From an uncultured Geobacter sp. (GTDB lineage Bacteria > Desulfobacterota > Desulfuromonadia > Geobacterales > Geobacteraceae), in assembly GCA_903925075.1 (NCBI GenBank), contig CAIYDQ010000005.1:1-64000 (forward strand): 64,000 bases of DNA, given 5' to 3'. Under the pieces are notes generated by a model. It saw only the letters and a program-made list of their open reading frames with translations. It did no database searches and was not told the origin of the DNA. How positions within the stretch are numbered: position 1 is the first letter of the stretch; each line of letters begins with the position of its first letter. Below, one piece after another: positions 46,099-56,065 of the stretch. Position numbers and translations under genes: made by a program.

Positions 46099-46182
46099 CT
46101 TCTACCACCGTCGTTTCCCGCTTTGACCACCGCCGCTGCACGCTTCGACCGCCGCCGCTGCACGCTTCGACCGCGGCAACGC
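46099..46182. repeat. 22-bp degenerate tandem repeat, about four copies
   Basis: Units beginning CTTCTACCACC, CTTTGACCACC, CTTCGACCGCC and CTTCGACCGCG follow at 22-base steps (46099, 46121, 46143, 46165). Units 2 and 3 are nearly identical. The surrounding region 45968-46588 has no gene. Confidence 0.75.
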
Positions 46183-46250
46183 TCCCGATTCGCCGCCCCT
46201 TCGCACCCCCCCGCTCGGCACTACCGCCGTCAAGTGAAGCGTTCACTGAG

Positions 46251-46362
46251 AGCTCCCCCTCCCCTTGCGGAAGGGGGCTGGGGGGTGGGGGAAGGCTCCA
46301 CGTCCTCAAAGGTGGGCAATTCCCCCACCTCCTGCACCCCTCCCGCAAGGGGAGGAGGAGCT
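46251..46362 (+). repeat. MITE-like element, copy 2, with terminal inverted repeats
   Basis: The ends AGCTCCCCCTCCCCTTGCGGAAGGG and CCCTCCCGCAAGGGGAGGAGGAGCT are inverted copies with 2 mismatches in 25. The interior (GTGGGCAATT and so on) matches copy 1 at 41099-41198. It has no coding capacity and could fold as a hairpin. It lies in the gap before the dcw promoter. Confidence 0.8.
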
Positions 46363-46588
46363 GAATTAGTGTCGTGATTCCCTTAACTTAACGGCCGTGA
46401 GGCCGAAGGAAGGGAGGGCCTTCACGAGCTTTTGATCCTCTCCCCATCCCTCTCCCACCAAGGGAGTAGGGGCTTTTGATGCGCATCTCCCCTCATGGTG
46501 ACCGGGCGCCGTTTGGCACCCCCTCCCGTTCGCCGGTTAACTCCTTGGAAAAGCTCCAAAAAACTCGCTTTTTCGGGACAATTTTGCC
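46363..46588. other. Intergenic region upstream of the dcw promoter
   Basis: No gene is seen. A short hairpin-forming stretch (TCCCTCTCCCACCAAGGGA near 46457) and two copies of GCTTTTGAT near 46430 and 46470 suggest another decayed repeat. Confidence 0.4.
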
Positions 46589-46617
46589 TTGACATCACCG
46601 CTACCCTCCCGTATAGT
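46589..46617 (+). promoter_or_regulatory. Sigma-70 promoter of the dcw cluster (PmraZ)
   Basis: A perfect TTGACA and a TATAGT box are spaced by 17 bases, 56 bases before the mraZ start. It is the only strong promoter seen for the cluster. Confidence 0.88.
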
Positions 46618-46627
46618 TCCAGCCCAT

Positions 46628-46662
46628 TGTGGAATAAAGTGGTATAAAGTGGCAAGAAGTGC
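46628..46662 (+). promoter_or_regulatory. MraZ-binding repeats
   Basis: TGTGG, AGTGG, AGTGG and the weaker AGTGC are spaced at exactly 10 bases, in the leader between promoter and mraZ. This matches the GTGG-repeat operator bound by MraZ in other bacteria, so the cluster is probably autoregulated. Confidence 0.85.
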
Positions 46663-46672
46663 CGGAGCGGCC

Positions 46673-47155
46673 ATGTTTAGAGGGAAATTCGAGACGACTA
46701 TCGACGCCAAAGGGCGCACCAGCATACCCGCGAAATTCCGCGAGGTTCTGGTCGAAAGCTTCGGCGACGAGCGGTTTTTCCTCACCAAATCGAGCCCGGT
46801 TCGGCTGGGCGAGGGACGGGTCTGCTACGGTCTGGTCATCTATCCCTATCAGGATTTTTTGGCGCTGGAAGCGAAGCTCAAGGACGGCAACGGGCTGGGG
46901 TTGAGTCTGGCCGAGCTCGCCGCGGTGAGACGCACCGTGCTGGTGCCGGCCGTGGAGTGCGTGGCGGACAAACTCGGGCGCGTGCTGGTGCCCAGCGACT
47001 TGCGAAAAACCGCCCTCTTGGAGCGCGAGCTCCATTTCGTCGGCATGCAGAACAAGATCGACATCTACAGCAACGAGGTGTGGACCCGGGTCTGCGAGCA
47101 GGACGAGCAGAACTTCCCGGTCGATTCTCCGGCGCTGGCCGGACTGGGGCTGTAA
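46673..47155 (+). CDS. mraZ: Transcriptional regulator MraZ
   Basis: From the ATG at 46673 the protein is 160 residues, MFRGKFETTIDAKGRTSIPAKFREVL..., with two AbrB-like SpoVT halves (second: CVADKLGRVLVPSDLRKTALL). MraZ is a ring-forming DNA-binding regulator of the dcw cluster. GGAG is upstream and the operator lies in its leader. It is the first gene of the cluster, followed directly by rsmH. Confidence 0.95.
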   Translation: MFRGKFETTIDAKGRTSIPAKFREVLVESFGDERFFLTKSSPVRLGEGRVCYGLVIYPYQDFLALEAKLKDGNGLGLSLAELAAVRRTVLVPAVECVADKLGRVLVPSDLRKTALLERELHFVGMQNKIDIYSNEVWTRVCEQDEQNFPVDSPALAGLGL

Positions 47156-48097
47156 ATGGAAGATTTTCACCACATATCGGTAATGCCCGACGAGGTGCTG
47201 AGCGCGCTGTCGCCGCGCTCCGGCGGCGTCTACGTGGACGGCACCCTGGGAGGGGCGGGGCACGCGGGGCTGATTCTCGCCGCCAGCGCGCCGGACGGCA
47301 TGCTGATCGGCTTCGACCGGGACGCCGAGGCGATAGCGGTGGCCTCGCAGCGGCTGGCGCCCTTCGGCGACCGGGCGCGGCTCTTCCAAAGGAATTTCGC
47401 CAGCATCGCGGCCAGCTTGGCCGAGATCGGCGTCGAGGCCATCGACGGCTTCGTGCTCGATCTGGGGGTCTCCTCGCACCAGTTGGACCGCGAGGAGCGC
47501 GGCTTCAGCTTCATGCACGACGCGCCGCTCGACATGCGCATGGACCGCAGCGCCGGCCCGAGCGCCGCCGACCTGGTGAACACGCTGGCCGAGGAAGAGC
47601 TGTTCCGCATCATCTCGCAGTACGGCGAGGAGCGCTGGGCCAAGAGGATCGCCTCCTTCATCGCCGCGGCCAGGAAAGAGCGGCCGATCGAGACCACGCT
47701 GGCGCTGGTCGACCTGATCAAGGGGGCGATACCCAAGGCCAAGTGGGAGGAGCGGCTGCACCCGGCCACCCGGACCTTTCAGGCCCTGCGCATCGCCGTG
47801 AACGAGGAGTTGAAGAGCCTGGAGGACGGGCTGGCCGATCTGTTGCGGGTCTTGGCCAAAGGGGGGCGCGGCGCGGTGATCTCCTTTCACTCCCTGGAGG
47901 ACAGGATCGTCAAGGAGAGCTTCCGGGAGGCCGCCACCGGCTGCACCTGCCCCAAGGGGCTGCCGGGCTGCGTCTGCGGCCGGGTGCCGCAGTTCAAGGT
48001 GGTGACCAGAAAACCGCTGCGTGCCGGAGAAGAAGAAGTCGCCGCCAACCCGCGCTCGCGGAGCGCGCGGCTCAGGGTCGTGGAAAAGATCGTTTAG
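47156..48097 (+). CDS. rsmH: 16S rRNA m4C1402 N4-methyltransferase
   Basis: The 313-residue protein begins [18 protein letters not shown] and contains [16 protein letters not shown] (SAM site) and [21 protein letters not shown]. It methylates C1402 of 16S rRNA. It starts at the base after the mraZ stop codon. Confidence 0.95.
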   Translation: MEDFHHISVMPDEVLSALSPRSGGVYVDGTLGGAGHAGLILAASAPDGMLIGFDRDAEAIAVASQRLAPFGDRARLFQRNFASIAASLAEIGVEAIDGFVLDLGVSSHQLDREERGFSFMHDAPLDMRMDRSAGPSAADLVNTLAEEELFRIISQYGEERWAKRIASFIAAARKERPIETTLALVDLIKGAIPKAKWEERLHPATRTFQALRIAVNEELKSLEDGLADLLRVLAKGGRGAVISFHSLEDRIVKESFREAATGCTCPKGLPGCVCGRVPQFKVVTRKPLRAGEEEVAANPRSRSARLRVVEKIV

Positions 48098-48109
48098 GGA
48101 GGTTTCCTC

Positions 48110-48445
48110 ATGGGACATAGCAAAGTCGCTTACGGCAAAGTCGCCGCGCCGGCCAGACCGGGCGTGGTCGTCACGGAGAACTGGATCAACCTCCCCTATC
48201 TGGCGGCAGTCATGGTCATCTTGACGCTGCTCTCCATCTTCCATGTCTGGTCCCGGGCCGAGGTGATCGCCCTGAGCCTGGGGATCTCCGACTCCGCGCG
48301 CCTTGCCAAGGAGGAGCAGCAGGAGAACCAGCGCCTGAGGCTGGAGGTCGCCTCGCTGAAGACCCCCTCCAGGATCGAGCGGCTCGCCAAGGGGGAGTTG
48401 GGGATGGCGCTGCCGACGGACCAGCAGGTGGTTGTCGTTAAATGA
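48110..48445 (+). CDS. ftsL: Cell division protein FtsL
   Basis: The 111-residue protein has a short cytoplasmic tail, one membrane helix (LPYLAAVMVILTLLSIFHVW) and a periplasmic coiled coil (DSARLAKEEQQENQRLRLEVASLKTPSRIERLAKGELGM). The end resembles the FtsL/FtsB-type LGM motif. It is part of the FtsQLB divisome subcomplex. The position between rsmH and ftsI is diagnostic. Confidence 0.9.
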   Translation: MGHSKVAYGKVAAPARPGVVVTENWINLPYLAAVMVILTLLSIFHVWSRAEVIALSLGISDSARLAKEEQQENQRLRLEVASLKTPSRIERLAKGELGMALPTDQQVVVVK

Positions 48446-50418
48446 TGGAGAAGCCGGAAAAGGGGGCGAGGGGCCGGATGCGTACGGTGGCCCTGCTGTT
48501 CGTCTTTTTTTTCGTGGCTACCGCCGGGCGCGCCTTCTACCTGCAGGTGTTGCAGAAGGATCGCCTGGTGAAGCTCGCCGAGAAGCAGCATCAAAGGATC
48601 GTGCCGCTCACCCCGGGAAGGGGAGTGATCTACGACCGCAACTCCGCTCCGTTGGCGGTCTCCCTCGAGATGGATTCCTGCTACGCCGAGACCCGCAACC
48701 TGGAGAGCCTGCCGGACGCGGCCGCGAAGCTCGCCCCGCTCCTGGGGATGGGGCGCTCGGATCTGGAGATAAAGCTGCGCGCCAGCCGCAACTTCGTCTG
48801 GCTCTCCCGCTGCATGCCGCCGGAGCAGGCCGCTAAGATTCGCGCGCTCGAACTGGACGGGATCGGCTTCGTCAAGGAGAGCAAGCGCTATTATCCCAAT
48901 TCCGAGGTGGCGGCCCAGGTGGTCGGCTTCACCGGCATGGACCCGGGCGGCCTGGAAGGGGTGGAGAAGAAGTACGACTCGACCATCCTCGGCAACACCG
49001 GCTATCTGGTGACCGAGCGCGACGCCCTGGGGCGCGACATCAACCTGAAGAAGGGGAGCGAGGGGAAGAGCGGCTCCAAGGGGAGCAACGTCGTTCTCAC
49101 CCTGGACAAGAACGTGCAGTACATAGCGGAGAAGGAACTGGCCAAGGCGGTGGAGAAAAACCGCGCCAAGACCGGCATCGCCATCGTGATAGAGCCGGAC
49201 ACCGGTCGGGTGCTGGCCATGGCCGACTACCCCACCTTCAACCCCAACAGCTTCGCCAAGTACGGGGGGGCCGCCAAGAGAAACCGGGCCATCTCCGACA
49301 GCTTCGAGCCCGGCTCGACCTTCAAGATCTTCCTGGTCGCCACGGCGCTGGAAAACCGCGCCATCAGGGCCGGCGACAGCTTCAACTGCGAGAACGGCCG
49401 CTACAACATGAGCGGCAGGACCATCCACGATACCCACAGCTACGGTCTTTTGAACGTGCAGCAGATCCTCAAATACTCGAGCAACATCGGTGCCGCCAAG
49501 ATCGGCAGCCGCCTCGGGCCGGAGCGGCTCTACGCGGGGCTCGCCTCTTTCGGCTTCGGGGAGAAGAGCGACATCGACCTTCCCGGCGAGGCGTCGGGGC
49601 TCTTGCGCCAGCAGGCCAAATGGTACGGCATCGACCTGGCCACCATCTCCTTCGGGCAAGGGGTGACGGCGACGGCGCTGCAGATCACCAGCGCGGTGTC
49701 GGCGGTGGCCAACGGCGGCAACCTGATGAAGCCCTACCTGGTGGACCGCATCACCGACGACAACGGCGTGGTGCTCAAGCAGTTCGCGCCCCAGGTGAGA
49801 CGGCGGGTGATTTCGGCCGAGACGGCGAAGACGGTGTCGCGCCTTTTGGAGGGCGTGGTGGTCGAAGGGGGCACCGGCACCAACGCCGCGGTCGAGGGGT
49901 ACCGGGTGGCGGGGAAGACCGGCACGGCGCAGAAGGTCGATCCGGCCACCCGCGGCTATTCGGCGCGCAAGCGCACTGCCTCCTTTGTCGGCTTCGTGCC
50001 GCTGGAAAAGCCCCGGCTCGCCATCCTGGTGGTGATCGACGAGCCGGAGACCAGCCCCTACGGCGGGGTGGTGGCTGCGCCCGCCTTCAGCGCCATCGCC
50101 CAGCAGACGCTCTGCTATCTGAAGGTGCCGCAGGACTACAGCGTCAAGCGCGCGCCGGAGCCGGCCGGGAAAAAGAGCGCGCCCGAGGCCCGGCCGGAGC
50201 CGGACGCCGCCGAGGGGGGCGTGGTCGAAGGGAGCGAGGCGGGGAGCATGCCGAACTTCCGCGGCATGAGTATGCGCCAGGTGCTGAGGGTCATGGAAAA
50301 GAGGGGCCTGAACGTCAAATTGCAGGGAAGCGGCCGGGCGGTCACGCAAAACCCGCCGCCGGGGAGCCTGATCAACACCCAGGACCAGGTCTGGGTCAAG
50401 TTTGTACCGTCGGCCTGA
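48442..50418 (+). CDS. ftsI: Septal peptidoglycan transpeptidase FtsI (PBP3-like) with C-terminal PASTA domain
   Basis: The 658-residue class B penicillin-binding protein has a membrane anchor (about 14-30), a dimerisation domain and a transpeptidase domain with S292-x-x-K295 (GSTFKI), SSN (346-348) and KTG (492-494). A PASTA domain closes the protein (about 595-655), as in Spo-type PBPs. It crosslinks septal peptidoglycan. ftsL and ftsI overlap by 4 bases (ATGA). Confidence 0.95.
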   Translation: MMEKPEKGARGRMRTVALLFVFFFVATAGRAFYLQVLQKDRLVKLAEKQHQRIVPLTPGRGVIYDRNSAPLAVSLEMDSCYAETRNLESLPDAAAKLAPLLGMGRSDLEIKLRASRNFVWLSRCMPPEQAAKIRALELDGIGFVKESKRYYPNSEVAAQVVGFTGMDPGGLEGVEKKYDSTILGNTGYLVTERDALGRDINLKKGSEGKSGSKGSNVVLTLDKNVQYIAEKELAKAVEKNRAKTGIAIVIEPDTGRVLAMADYPTFNPNSFAKYGGAAKRNRAISDSFEPGSTFKIFLVATALENRAIRAGDSFNCENGRYNMSGRTIHDTHSYGLLNVQQILKYSSNIGAAKIGSRLGPERLYAGLASFGFGEKSDIDLPGEASGLLRQQAKWYGIDLATISFGQGVTATALQITSAVSAVANGGNLMKPYLVDRITDDNGVVLKQFAPQVRRRVISAETAKTVSRLLEGVVVEGGTGTNAAVEGYRVAGKTGTAQKVDPATRGYSARKRTASFVGFVPLEKPRLAILVVIDEPETSPYGGVVAAPAFSAIAQQTLCYLKVPQDYSVKRAPEPAGKKSAPEARPEPDAAEGGVVEGSEAGSMPNFRGMSMRQVLRVMEKRGLNVKLQGSGRAVTQNPPPGSLINTQDQVWVKFVPSA

Positions 50419-50440
50419 CGATGGCCGCCAGGGAGGGAGC

Positions 50441-51982
50441 ATGAAACTCGCGCAACTCTTGAGCTGCCTCGACGGAGCCCGACTGACCGGCGACGGCGAA
50501 ACGGAGATCGAGGGGCTCTACTACGACTCGCGGCAGGTCAGGCCGGGGGGACTGTTCTTCGGCCTGCGCGGCGTGAAAAGCGACGGCTGCGATTTCGTGG
50601 CGGCCGCCGTCAAGGCGGGGGCGGTCGCCGTGGTGACCGAGGTCCCCTGCGCCATCGCCGGCGTGGCCGTGGTGCAGGCGCCCAACGCCCGGCTCGCCAT
50701 GTCGCTCATGGCCGCCTGCTTCTACGCCCAGCCGACAGCCGGGGTGCCGGTGGTCGGCATTACCGGCACCAACGGTAAGACCACCACCAGTTACCTGATC
50801 GAAGGGATCCTGGAACAGGCGGGCCTTCCCGCCGCCGTGCTCGGCACCATCAGTTACCGCTTCGGCGCCACCGAGCTCCCCGCGCCCAACACCACCCCCG
50901 AGTCGGTCGATCTGCAAAGAACCCTGCGGGAACTGATCGATCTGGGCGCGCGCGGCGTGGTGATGGAGGTCTCCTCGCACAGCCTGGAGCAGCGCCGGGT
51001 GGACGGCTGCCTGTTCGACGTCGCCGTCTTCAGCAACCTGACCCGCGACCATCTCGATTACCATCTGGACATGGAGTCCTATTTCGCCAGCAAGCTCAGG
51101 CTGTTCACGGAGCTGCTCCTCCCCACGGCGGGGAAGCCGCTGCGCCGGGCGGTGGTGAACCTGGACGACCCTTACGGCGCCCAGATCGCGCAGGCCGCCT
51201 CGGCCCCGGTGCTGAGCTACGCCATGGACGGCGAGGCGGACCTGACCGTCGCCGAGGTCGATTTCTCCGTGCACGGCATACGCTGCCGCCTCAGGACCCC
51301 CCGCGGCGAGATGGAGCTCAGCTCCGACCTCCTCGGGCGCTTCAACCTGTACAACATCCTGGCCGCGGTCGGCGCCGGCCTGGCCTTGGGACTGCCGGAC
51401 GCGGCCATCCGGGCCGGGATCGAGGGACACAAGAAGGTCCCCGGGCGCGTCGAGCGGGTGGAGAACGACCAGGGGGTGACCGTGCTGGTCGATTACGCCC
51501 ATACCGGCGACGCCCTGGAGAACGTGCTGGCGACGGTGTCCGAGCTGAAAACCGGCCGCATCGTCACCGTTTTCGGCTGCGGCGGCGACCGCGACAAGGG
51601 GAAGCGCCCGGTGATGGGCGAAATCGCCGCGCGCTACAGCGACCTGGCCATCATCACCTCGGACAACCCGCGCACCGAGGACCCTCGGGCGATCCTGGAC
51701 CAGGTGCGGGCCGGCCTCGCGCCGCTGGCGCTTAGGGAGTACGGCGTGCAGGAACTGGCGGATGGTTTCCAGGAGAAGGGGTTCGCCACCATCGAGTCCC
51801 GCCGCCAGGCAATCCGCACCGCCGTGCTGGCGGCCATGCCGGGCGACATCGTGCTCTTGGCGGGGAAGGGGCACGAGGATTATCAGATCCTGGGGACCGA
51901 GAAGCACCATTTCGACGATCGGGAAGAAGCGGCCCGGGCGCTCGACATGCGGAAAGCCAGGGACGCCGGCGGCAAGGCCTGA
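50441..51982 (+). CDS. murE: UDP-MurNAc-L-Ala-D-Glu:meso-diaminopimelate ligase
   Basis: From ATG at 50441 (GGGAGG upstream) the 513-residue protein has [13 protein letters not shown] (ATP loop), EVSSHSLEQRRV and the DNPRTEDP motif that selects meso-diaminopimelate. It adds the third residue of the stem peptide. The stop codon lies inside a 32-bp tandem repeat. Confidence 0.95.
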   Translation: MKLAQLLSCLDGARLTGDGETEIEGLYYDSRQVRPGGLFFGLRGVKSDGCDFVAAAVKAGAVAVVTEVPCAIAGVAVVQAPNARLAMSLMAACFYAQPTAGVPVVGITGTNGKTTTSYLIEGILEQAGLPAAVLGTISYRFGATELPAPNTTPESVDLQRTLRELIDLGARGVVMEVSSHSLEQRRVDGCLFDVAVFSNLTRDHLDYHLDMESYFASKLRLFTELLLPTAGKPLRRAVVNLDDPYGAQIAQAASAPVLSYAMDGEADLTVAEVDFSVHGIRCRLRTPRGEMELSSDLLGRFNLYNILAAVGAGLALGLPDAAIRAGIEGHKKVPGRVERVENDQGVTVLVDYAHTGDALENVLATVSELKTGRIVTVFGCGGDRDKGKRPVMGEIAARYSDLAIITSDNPRTEDPRAILDQVRAGLAPLALREYGVQELADGFQEKGFATIESRRQAIRTAVLAAMPGDIVLLAGKGHEDYQILGTEKHHFDDREEAARALDMRKARDAGGKA

Positions 51983-52058
51983 GCGGCGCAGAGGGAACCG
52001 GCGGCAAGAGCCGAGCGCCGCAGGGAAAATCGGCGGCAAGAGCTGAAGAGAGTGAAAC
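51968..52058 (+). repeat. 32-bp tandem repeat at the murE stop
   Basis: GGCGGCAAGGCCTGAGCGGCGCAGAGGGAACC, GGCGGCAAGAGCCGAGCGCCGCAGGGAAAATC and GGCGGCAAGAGCTGAAGAG... follow at 32-base steps (51968, 52000, 52032). The first copy holds the end of murE; the others lie in the murE-murF gap. Confidence 0.75.
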
Positions 52059-52208
52059 AGGTGCTTCCCTTCGCACCCCTTTTCCTGCTAAATTTGGCGA
52101 TGGCGCATACATGAATAAAACGGCAGGTGAACGGTTTTGACCAAGATAACGGCGCCCGGCGCGCCCGAGATAGCTGACAAACCAAGGACAACCGGCAAAG
52201 GCAGAGGC

Positions 52209-53618
52209 ATGGCGAGCTTCACCCTGAAAGAGATAGCCGAGGCGACCGGCGGCAGCATGCTGGGCGACCCGGGGGCGGAGGCCATTGGCGTCTGCACCGA
52301 CTCGCGCCAGGCCGCGGCCGGCCAGCTGTTCGTGGCGCTGCGCGGCGAGCGCTTCGACGGCCACGCCTTCCTGGCAAAGGCCGCCGATCTGGGGGTGCGC
52401 GTCTTTCTGGCGGACGGCTCCTGGCAACAGGGAGGGGAGCTCCCGGAAGGGTGCTCGGCGGTGGTGGTGCCCGACACCCTCAAGGCGCTGGGGGATCTGG
52501 CCGCCTGGCACCGTCTGCGCTTCAAGATCACCGTGATCGGGGTCACCGGCAGCAACGGCAAGACCACCACCAAGGAGATGCTGGCCCGCATCCTCGCCCA
52601 GACCGGACCGGGACTTAAGACCGAGGGGAACCTGAACAACCTGATCGGGCTGCCGCTCACCATCTTGAGGCTCAGCGGCCGCGAGCGCTGGGCGGTGCTG
52701 GAGATGGGGATGAGCGCCTTCGGCGAGATCGACCGGTTGGCGCAGATCGCCGCGCCCGACGTCGGCATCATCACCAACGCCTTCCCCGCCCACCTGGAGA
52801 CCCTCGGCGACGTCGAGGGGGTGGCCAGCGCCAAGGGCGAGCTGTTCCTGCGCCTGAAGCCGGGCGCTTACGCCGTCTACAACGTGGACGACCCGCTCAT
52901 CTCCAAGTGCCGGACCCCCTCCGGGGTGCATCGCCTCACCTTCGGCCTGCGGGGCGCGGAGATCAGCAGCGCCTCCATCAAGAGCCTGGGCAAGAAGGGT
53001 GAGAGCTTCACCCTGCGCCTCCCGGAACAGGAACTGCCGGTAGTGCTCAAGGCCTTCGGGCGGCACAACGTTTACAACGCGCTGGCGGCGGCCGCGGCCG
53101 CGCACGCCCTGGGGATCTCCGCGGATGCGATCCGGCTGGGACTGGAAGACTTCACCCCTTACGACAAAAGGTTCCAACTGGAGCAGTCGGCCGGCGTCAC
53201 CCTGATCGACGACAGCTACAACGCCAACCCAGCCTCCATGGCTGCGGCGCTGGCCACCCTGCGCGAGGTCCGGGAGGACGGGCGCTCGGCGGCGGTGCTC
53301 GGGGACATGCTGGAGCTGGGAGCGGGGAGCGAGGCGGCCCACCGGGAACTGGGCCGGCTGGCGGCGGGGTGCGTGGAGCGGCTCCACCTTATGGGCGACA
53401 TGGCCGGCGAGGTGGCGGCCGGGGCCAGGGAGGCGGGTCTTGCCGAGGGGAGCGTGCTGGTGGCGCGCGACCACGAGGAGGCCGCCCGGCAACTTTTGGA
53501 GTGGCTTAAGGCCGGCGATTGCGTGCTCTTCAAAGGCTCGCGCGGCATGCGCATGGAGCGGGTGGCGCAGGCGGTGCGCGCCGCCCTGGCGCCGGATGCG
53601 GTAGGGGGGGCTCACTGA
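52209..53618 (+). CDS. murF: UDP-MurNAc-tripeptide:D-Ala-D-Ala ligase
   Basis: The 469-residue protein from ATG 52209 starts [15 protein letters not shown] like other MurF proteins and has [30 protein letters not shown] and [11 protein letters not shown]. It adds D-Ala-D-Ala to complete the pentapeptide. A TTG at 52137 is open in frame but adds an atypical extension. The preceding gap of 226 bases includes the 32-bp repeats and could hold an internal promoter. Confidence 0.94.
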   Translation: MASFTLKEIAEATGGSMLGDPGAEAIGVCTDSRQAAAGQLFVALRGERFDGHAFLAKAADLGVRVFLADGSWQQGGELPEGCSAVVVPDTLKALGDLAAWHRLRFKITVIGVTGSNGKTTTKEMLARILAQTGPGLKTEGNLNNLIGLPLTILRLSGRERWAVLEMGMSAFGEIDRLAQIAAPDVGIITNAFPAHLETLGDVEGVASAKGELFLRLKPGAYAVYNVDDPLISKCRTPSGVHRLTFGLRGAEISSASIKSLGKKGESFTLRLPEQELPVVLKAFGRHNVYNALAAAAAAHALGISADAIRLGLEDFTPYDKRFQLEQSAGVTLIDDSYNANPASMAAALATLREVREDGRSAAVLGDMLELGAGSEAAHRELGRLAAGCVERLHLMGDMAGEVAAGAREAGLAEGSVLVARDHEEAARQLLEWLKAGDCVLFKGSRGMRMERVAQAVRAALAPDAVGGAH

Positions 53619-54694
53619 TGCTGTACCATCTGCTGTTTCCATTGGCGTCCAGCTACAAACTCTTCAACGTCTTCAAGTACCTGACCTTCAGAAGCATCTA
53701 CGCGATGATCACTGCGCTGCTTCTCTCCTTCCTGGTCGGTCCCTGGGTGATCCGCAAGCTGGAAGGGATGCAGGCGCGCCAGGTGATCAGGACCGACGGG
53801 CCGGAATCGCACCTGAAGAAGCAGGGGACCGCGACCATGGGCGGGGTGCTGATCCTGGTCTGCACCATCCTCCCCACGCTGCTTTGGGCGGACCTGAAGA
53901 ACGTCTTCATCTGGGTCACCCTCTTCGTCGTGGTCGGCTACGGCGTGATCGGCTTCGTGGACGACTACAAGAAGGTGGTGGAGAAAAACCCCAAGGGGCT
54001 CTCGCCGCGCCAGAAGATGTTCTGGCAGATCCTTTTGGGGGTCTCGGTCGGCATCTTCCTTTACAACCTCCCCGGCTTCTCGACCCAGCTCTATCTCCCC
54101 TTCTTCAAGCGGGTGCACCCGGAACTGGGTCTGCTCTACATCCCCTTCGCCACCCTGGTGATCGTCGGCGCCAGCAACGCGGTGAACCTGACCGACGGCC
54201 TGGACGGGCTGGCCATAGGGCCGGTCGCCATCAACGCCGCCACCTACCTGCTTTTTTGCTACATCGCCGGCAACGCCAAGCTCTCCGGTTACCTGCAGAT
54301 CCCCTACGTGCCGGGCGCCGGCGAACTGGCGGTTTTGTGCGGCGCGCTGGTCGGGGCCGGGCTCGGCTTTCTCTGGTACAACTCCTATCCGGCCGAGGTC
54401 TTCATGGGGGACGTCGGTTCGCTCTCCCTGGGAGGGGGGCTCGGCACCCTGGCCGTCCTCACCAAGCAGGAGTTCCTGCTGGTGATCGTCGGCGGGGTGT
54501 TCGTGGTGGAGGCGCTCTCGGTGATCTTCCAGGTCGGATCCTACAAATACCGGGGGAAGCGGATCTTCCGCATGGCCCCGATCCACCACCACTTCGAGCT
54601 GAAGGGGGTGGCGGAGCCCAAGATCATCGTGCGCTTCTGGATCATCACCATTATTTTGGCGCTGGTGGCGATCTCCACGCTGAAGATGCGCTAA
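53618..54694 (+). CDS. mraY: Phospho-MurNAc-pentapeptide transferase
   Basis: The 358-residue membrane protein (about ten helices) contains [31 protein letters not shown] and the [10 protein letters not shown] active region. It makes lipid I by moving phospho-MurNAc-pentapeptide to undecaprenyl phosphate at the inner membrane. ATG overlaps the murF stop codon (TGATG). Confidence 0.96.
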   Translation: MLYHLLFPLASSYKLFNVFKYLTFRSIYAMITALLLSFLVGPWVIRKLEGMQARQVIRTDGPESHLKKQGTATMGGVLILVCTILPTLLWADLKNVFIWVTLFVVVGYGVIGFVDDYKKVVEKNPKGLSPRQKMFWQILLGVSVGIFLYNLPGFSTQLYLPFFKRVHPELGLLYIPFATLVIVGASNAVNLTDGLDGLAIGPVAINAATYLLFCYIAGNAKLSGYLQIPYVPGAGELAVLCGALVGAGLGFLWYNSYPAEVFMGDVGSLSLGGGLGTLAVLTKQEFLLVIVGGVFVVEALSVIFQVGSYKYRGKRIFRMAPIHHHFELKGVAEPKIIVRFWIITIILALVAISTLKMR

Positions 54695-54703
54695 GGAGCC
54701 GCT

Positions 54704-56065
54704 ATGGAACTCAAGGATAAAAAAGTATTGATCGTCGGCCTGGCCCGCACCGGCGTCGCCGTCGCCCGCTTCCTGGTTCGCGCCGGGGCGCAGGTGACCG
54801 TGACCGACATGGCCGAGGAAGAGGCGCTCGCCGAGAGCCTTGCTGCGCTGGCCGACCTGGAGATAGGCTACGAGCTGGGGCGCCACGTCCCCTACAGCTT
54901 CCTGATGGCCGATCTGATCGTGGTGAGCCCCGGCGTCCCCATGGACATCAAGCCGCTGGTGATGGCGCGCGCCCAGAAGCGCCGGGTGGTGAGCGAGGTG
55001 GAACTCGCCTCCTGGTTCATCACGGCGCCCATGGTGGCCATCACCGGCACCAACGGCAAGACCACCACCACGACCCTGACCGGCGAGATCTTCCGCGCCT
55101 GCGGCTTGTCCACCTTCGTCGGCGGCAACATCGGCAACCCGCTGATCGAGCTGGCCTCAAGCGGCGAACAGGTGGAGCGGGTGGTGGTGGAGCTCTCCTC
55201 CTTCCAGCTGGAGGGGGTGGAGAGCTTCCGGCCGCAGGTGGCCGTGCTCCTGAACCTCACCGAGGACCACCTGGACCGCTACGCGAGCTTCCAGGAGTAC
55301 ATCGACGCCAAGCTGCGCATCTTCCAGAACCAGGGGCCGGAAGACTTCGCCGTGCTCAACATGGACGACCCGCTGGTCGCCGGCTGCGCCGGCCGGCTGG
55401 CCGCCCGCGTCTTCCCCATGAGCCGGCTAGCCGAGCTGGCGGAGGGGATCAGCTACCGCGACGGCTTCATCACCTTCGCCCATCGGGGCCGGGTGCTGCG
55501 CTTTGGCACCGAAGGCTTCCGCTTGAAGGGGGTGCACAACCTGGACAACATCATGGCGAGCCTCGCCGCGACGCTGCTCATGCGCTGCGACGGGGATTGC
55601 GCCTACGCCGCGGTCAGCTCCTTCAAGGGGCTGCCGCACCGCATGGAGTTCGTGGCCGAGATCGACGGCGTCGCCTGGTACGAGGACAGCAAGGGGACCA
55701 ACGTGGGGAGCGTGGTGAAATCGCTGGAAAGCTTCGACTCCGGCATCACCCTGATCGCCGGTGGGAAGGACAAGGGGGGCTCCTACCAGCCGCTGGCGCC
55801 GCTGGTGGCGGAGCGGGTGAGCCACCTGGTGCTGATCGGCGAGGCCCGGGAGCGGATGAACGAGGCGCTGGGCGGCCTCACCGACACCTACCTGGCCGCG
55901 AGCCTTGAGGACGCGGTGGAGTGCGCGCGCCGGCGGACGGAGCCTGGCGGGGTGGTGCTCTTTTCCCCGGCCTGCTCCAGTTTCGACATGTTCAAGAACT
56001 ACGAGGAGCGCGCCGAGCGCTTCAAGGCGCTGGTCCGGGGCGCGCAAGGGAAGGGGCGGGCATGA
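54704..56065 (+). CDS. murD: UDP-MurNAc-L-Ala:D-Glu ligase
   Basis: The 453-residue protein has an N-terminal UDP-binding fold ([17 protein letters not shown]), [18 protein letters not shown] and [20 protein letters not shown]. It adds D-glutamate to UDP-MurNAc-L-Ala. Its stop overlaps the ftsW start by 4 bases (ATGA). Confidence 0.95.
   Translation: MELKDKKVLIVGLARTGVAVARFLVRAGAQVTVTDMAEEEALAESLAALADLEIGYELGRHVPYSFLMADLIVVSPGVPMDIKPLVMARAQKRRVVSEVELASWFITAPMVAITGTNGKTTTTTLTGEIFRACGLSTFVGGNIGNPLIELASSGEQVERVVVELSSFQLEGVESFRPQVAVLLNLTEDHLDRYASFQEYIDAKLRIFQNQGPEDFAVLNMDDPLVAGCAGRLAARVFPMSRLAELAEGISYRDGFITFAHRGRVLRFGTEGFRLKGVHNLDNIMASLAATLLMRCDGDCAYAAVSSFKGLPHRMEFVAEIDGVAWYEDSKGTNVGSVVKSLESFDSGITLIAGGKDKGGSYQPLAPLVAERVSHLVLIGEARERMNEALGGLTDTYLAASLEDAVECARRRTEPGGVVLFSPACSSFDMFKNYEERAERFKALVRGAQGKGRA

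Noticed and set aside
45593-46348. 251-aa minus-strand ORF through the tandem repeat and MITE
   Set aside because: It is made of repeat translation (for example SVQRRWSKRETTVVEAG) and antisense to a supported gene.
46601-48244. 547-aa minus-strand ORF across mraZ and rsmH
   Set aside because: Shadow frame spanning two well-supported genes and the promoter.
48196-50442. 748-aa minus-strand ORF opposite ftsI
   Set aside because: His/Gly/Val/Arg-rich shadow with no domain; the plus strand carries ftsI.
51732-53642. 636-aa minus-strand ORF opposite murF
   Set aside because: Same type of GC shadow.
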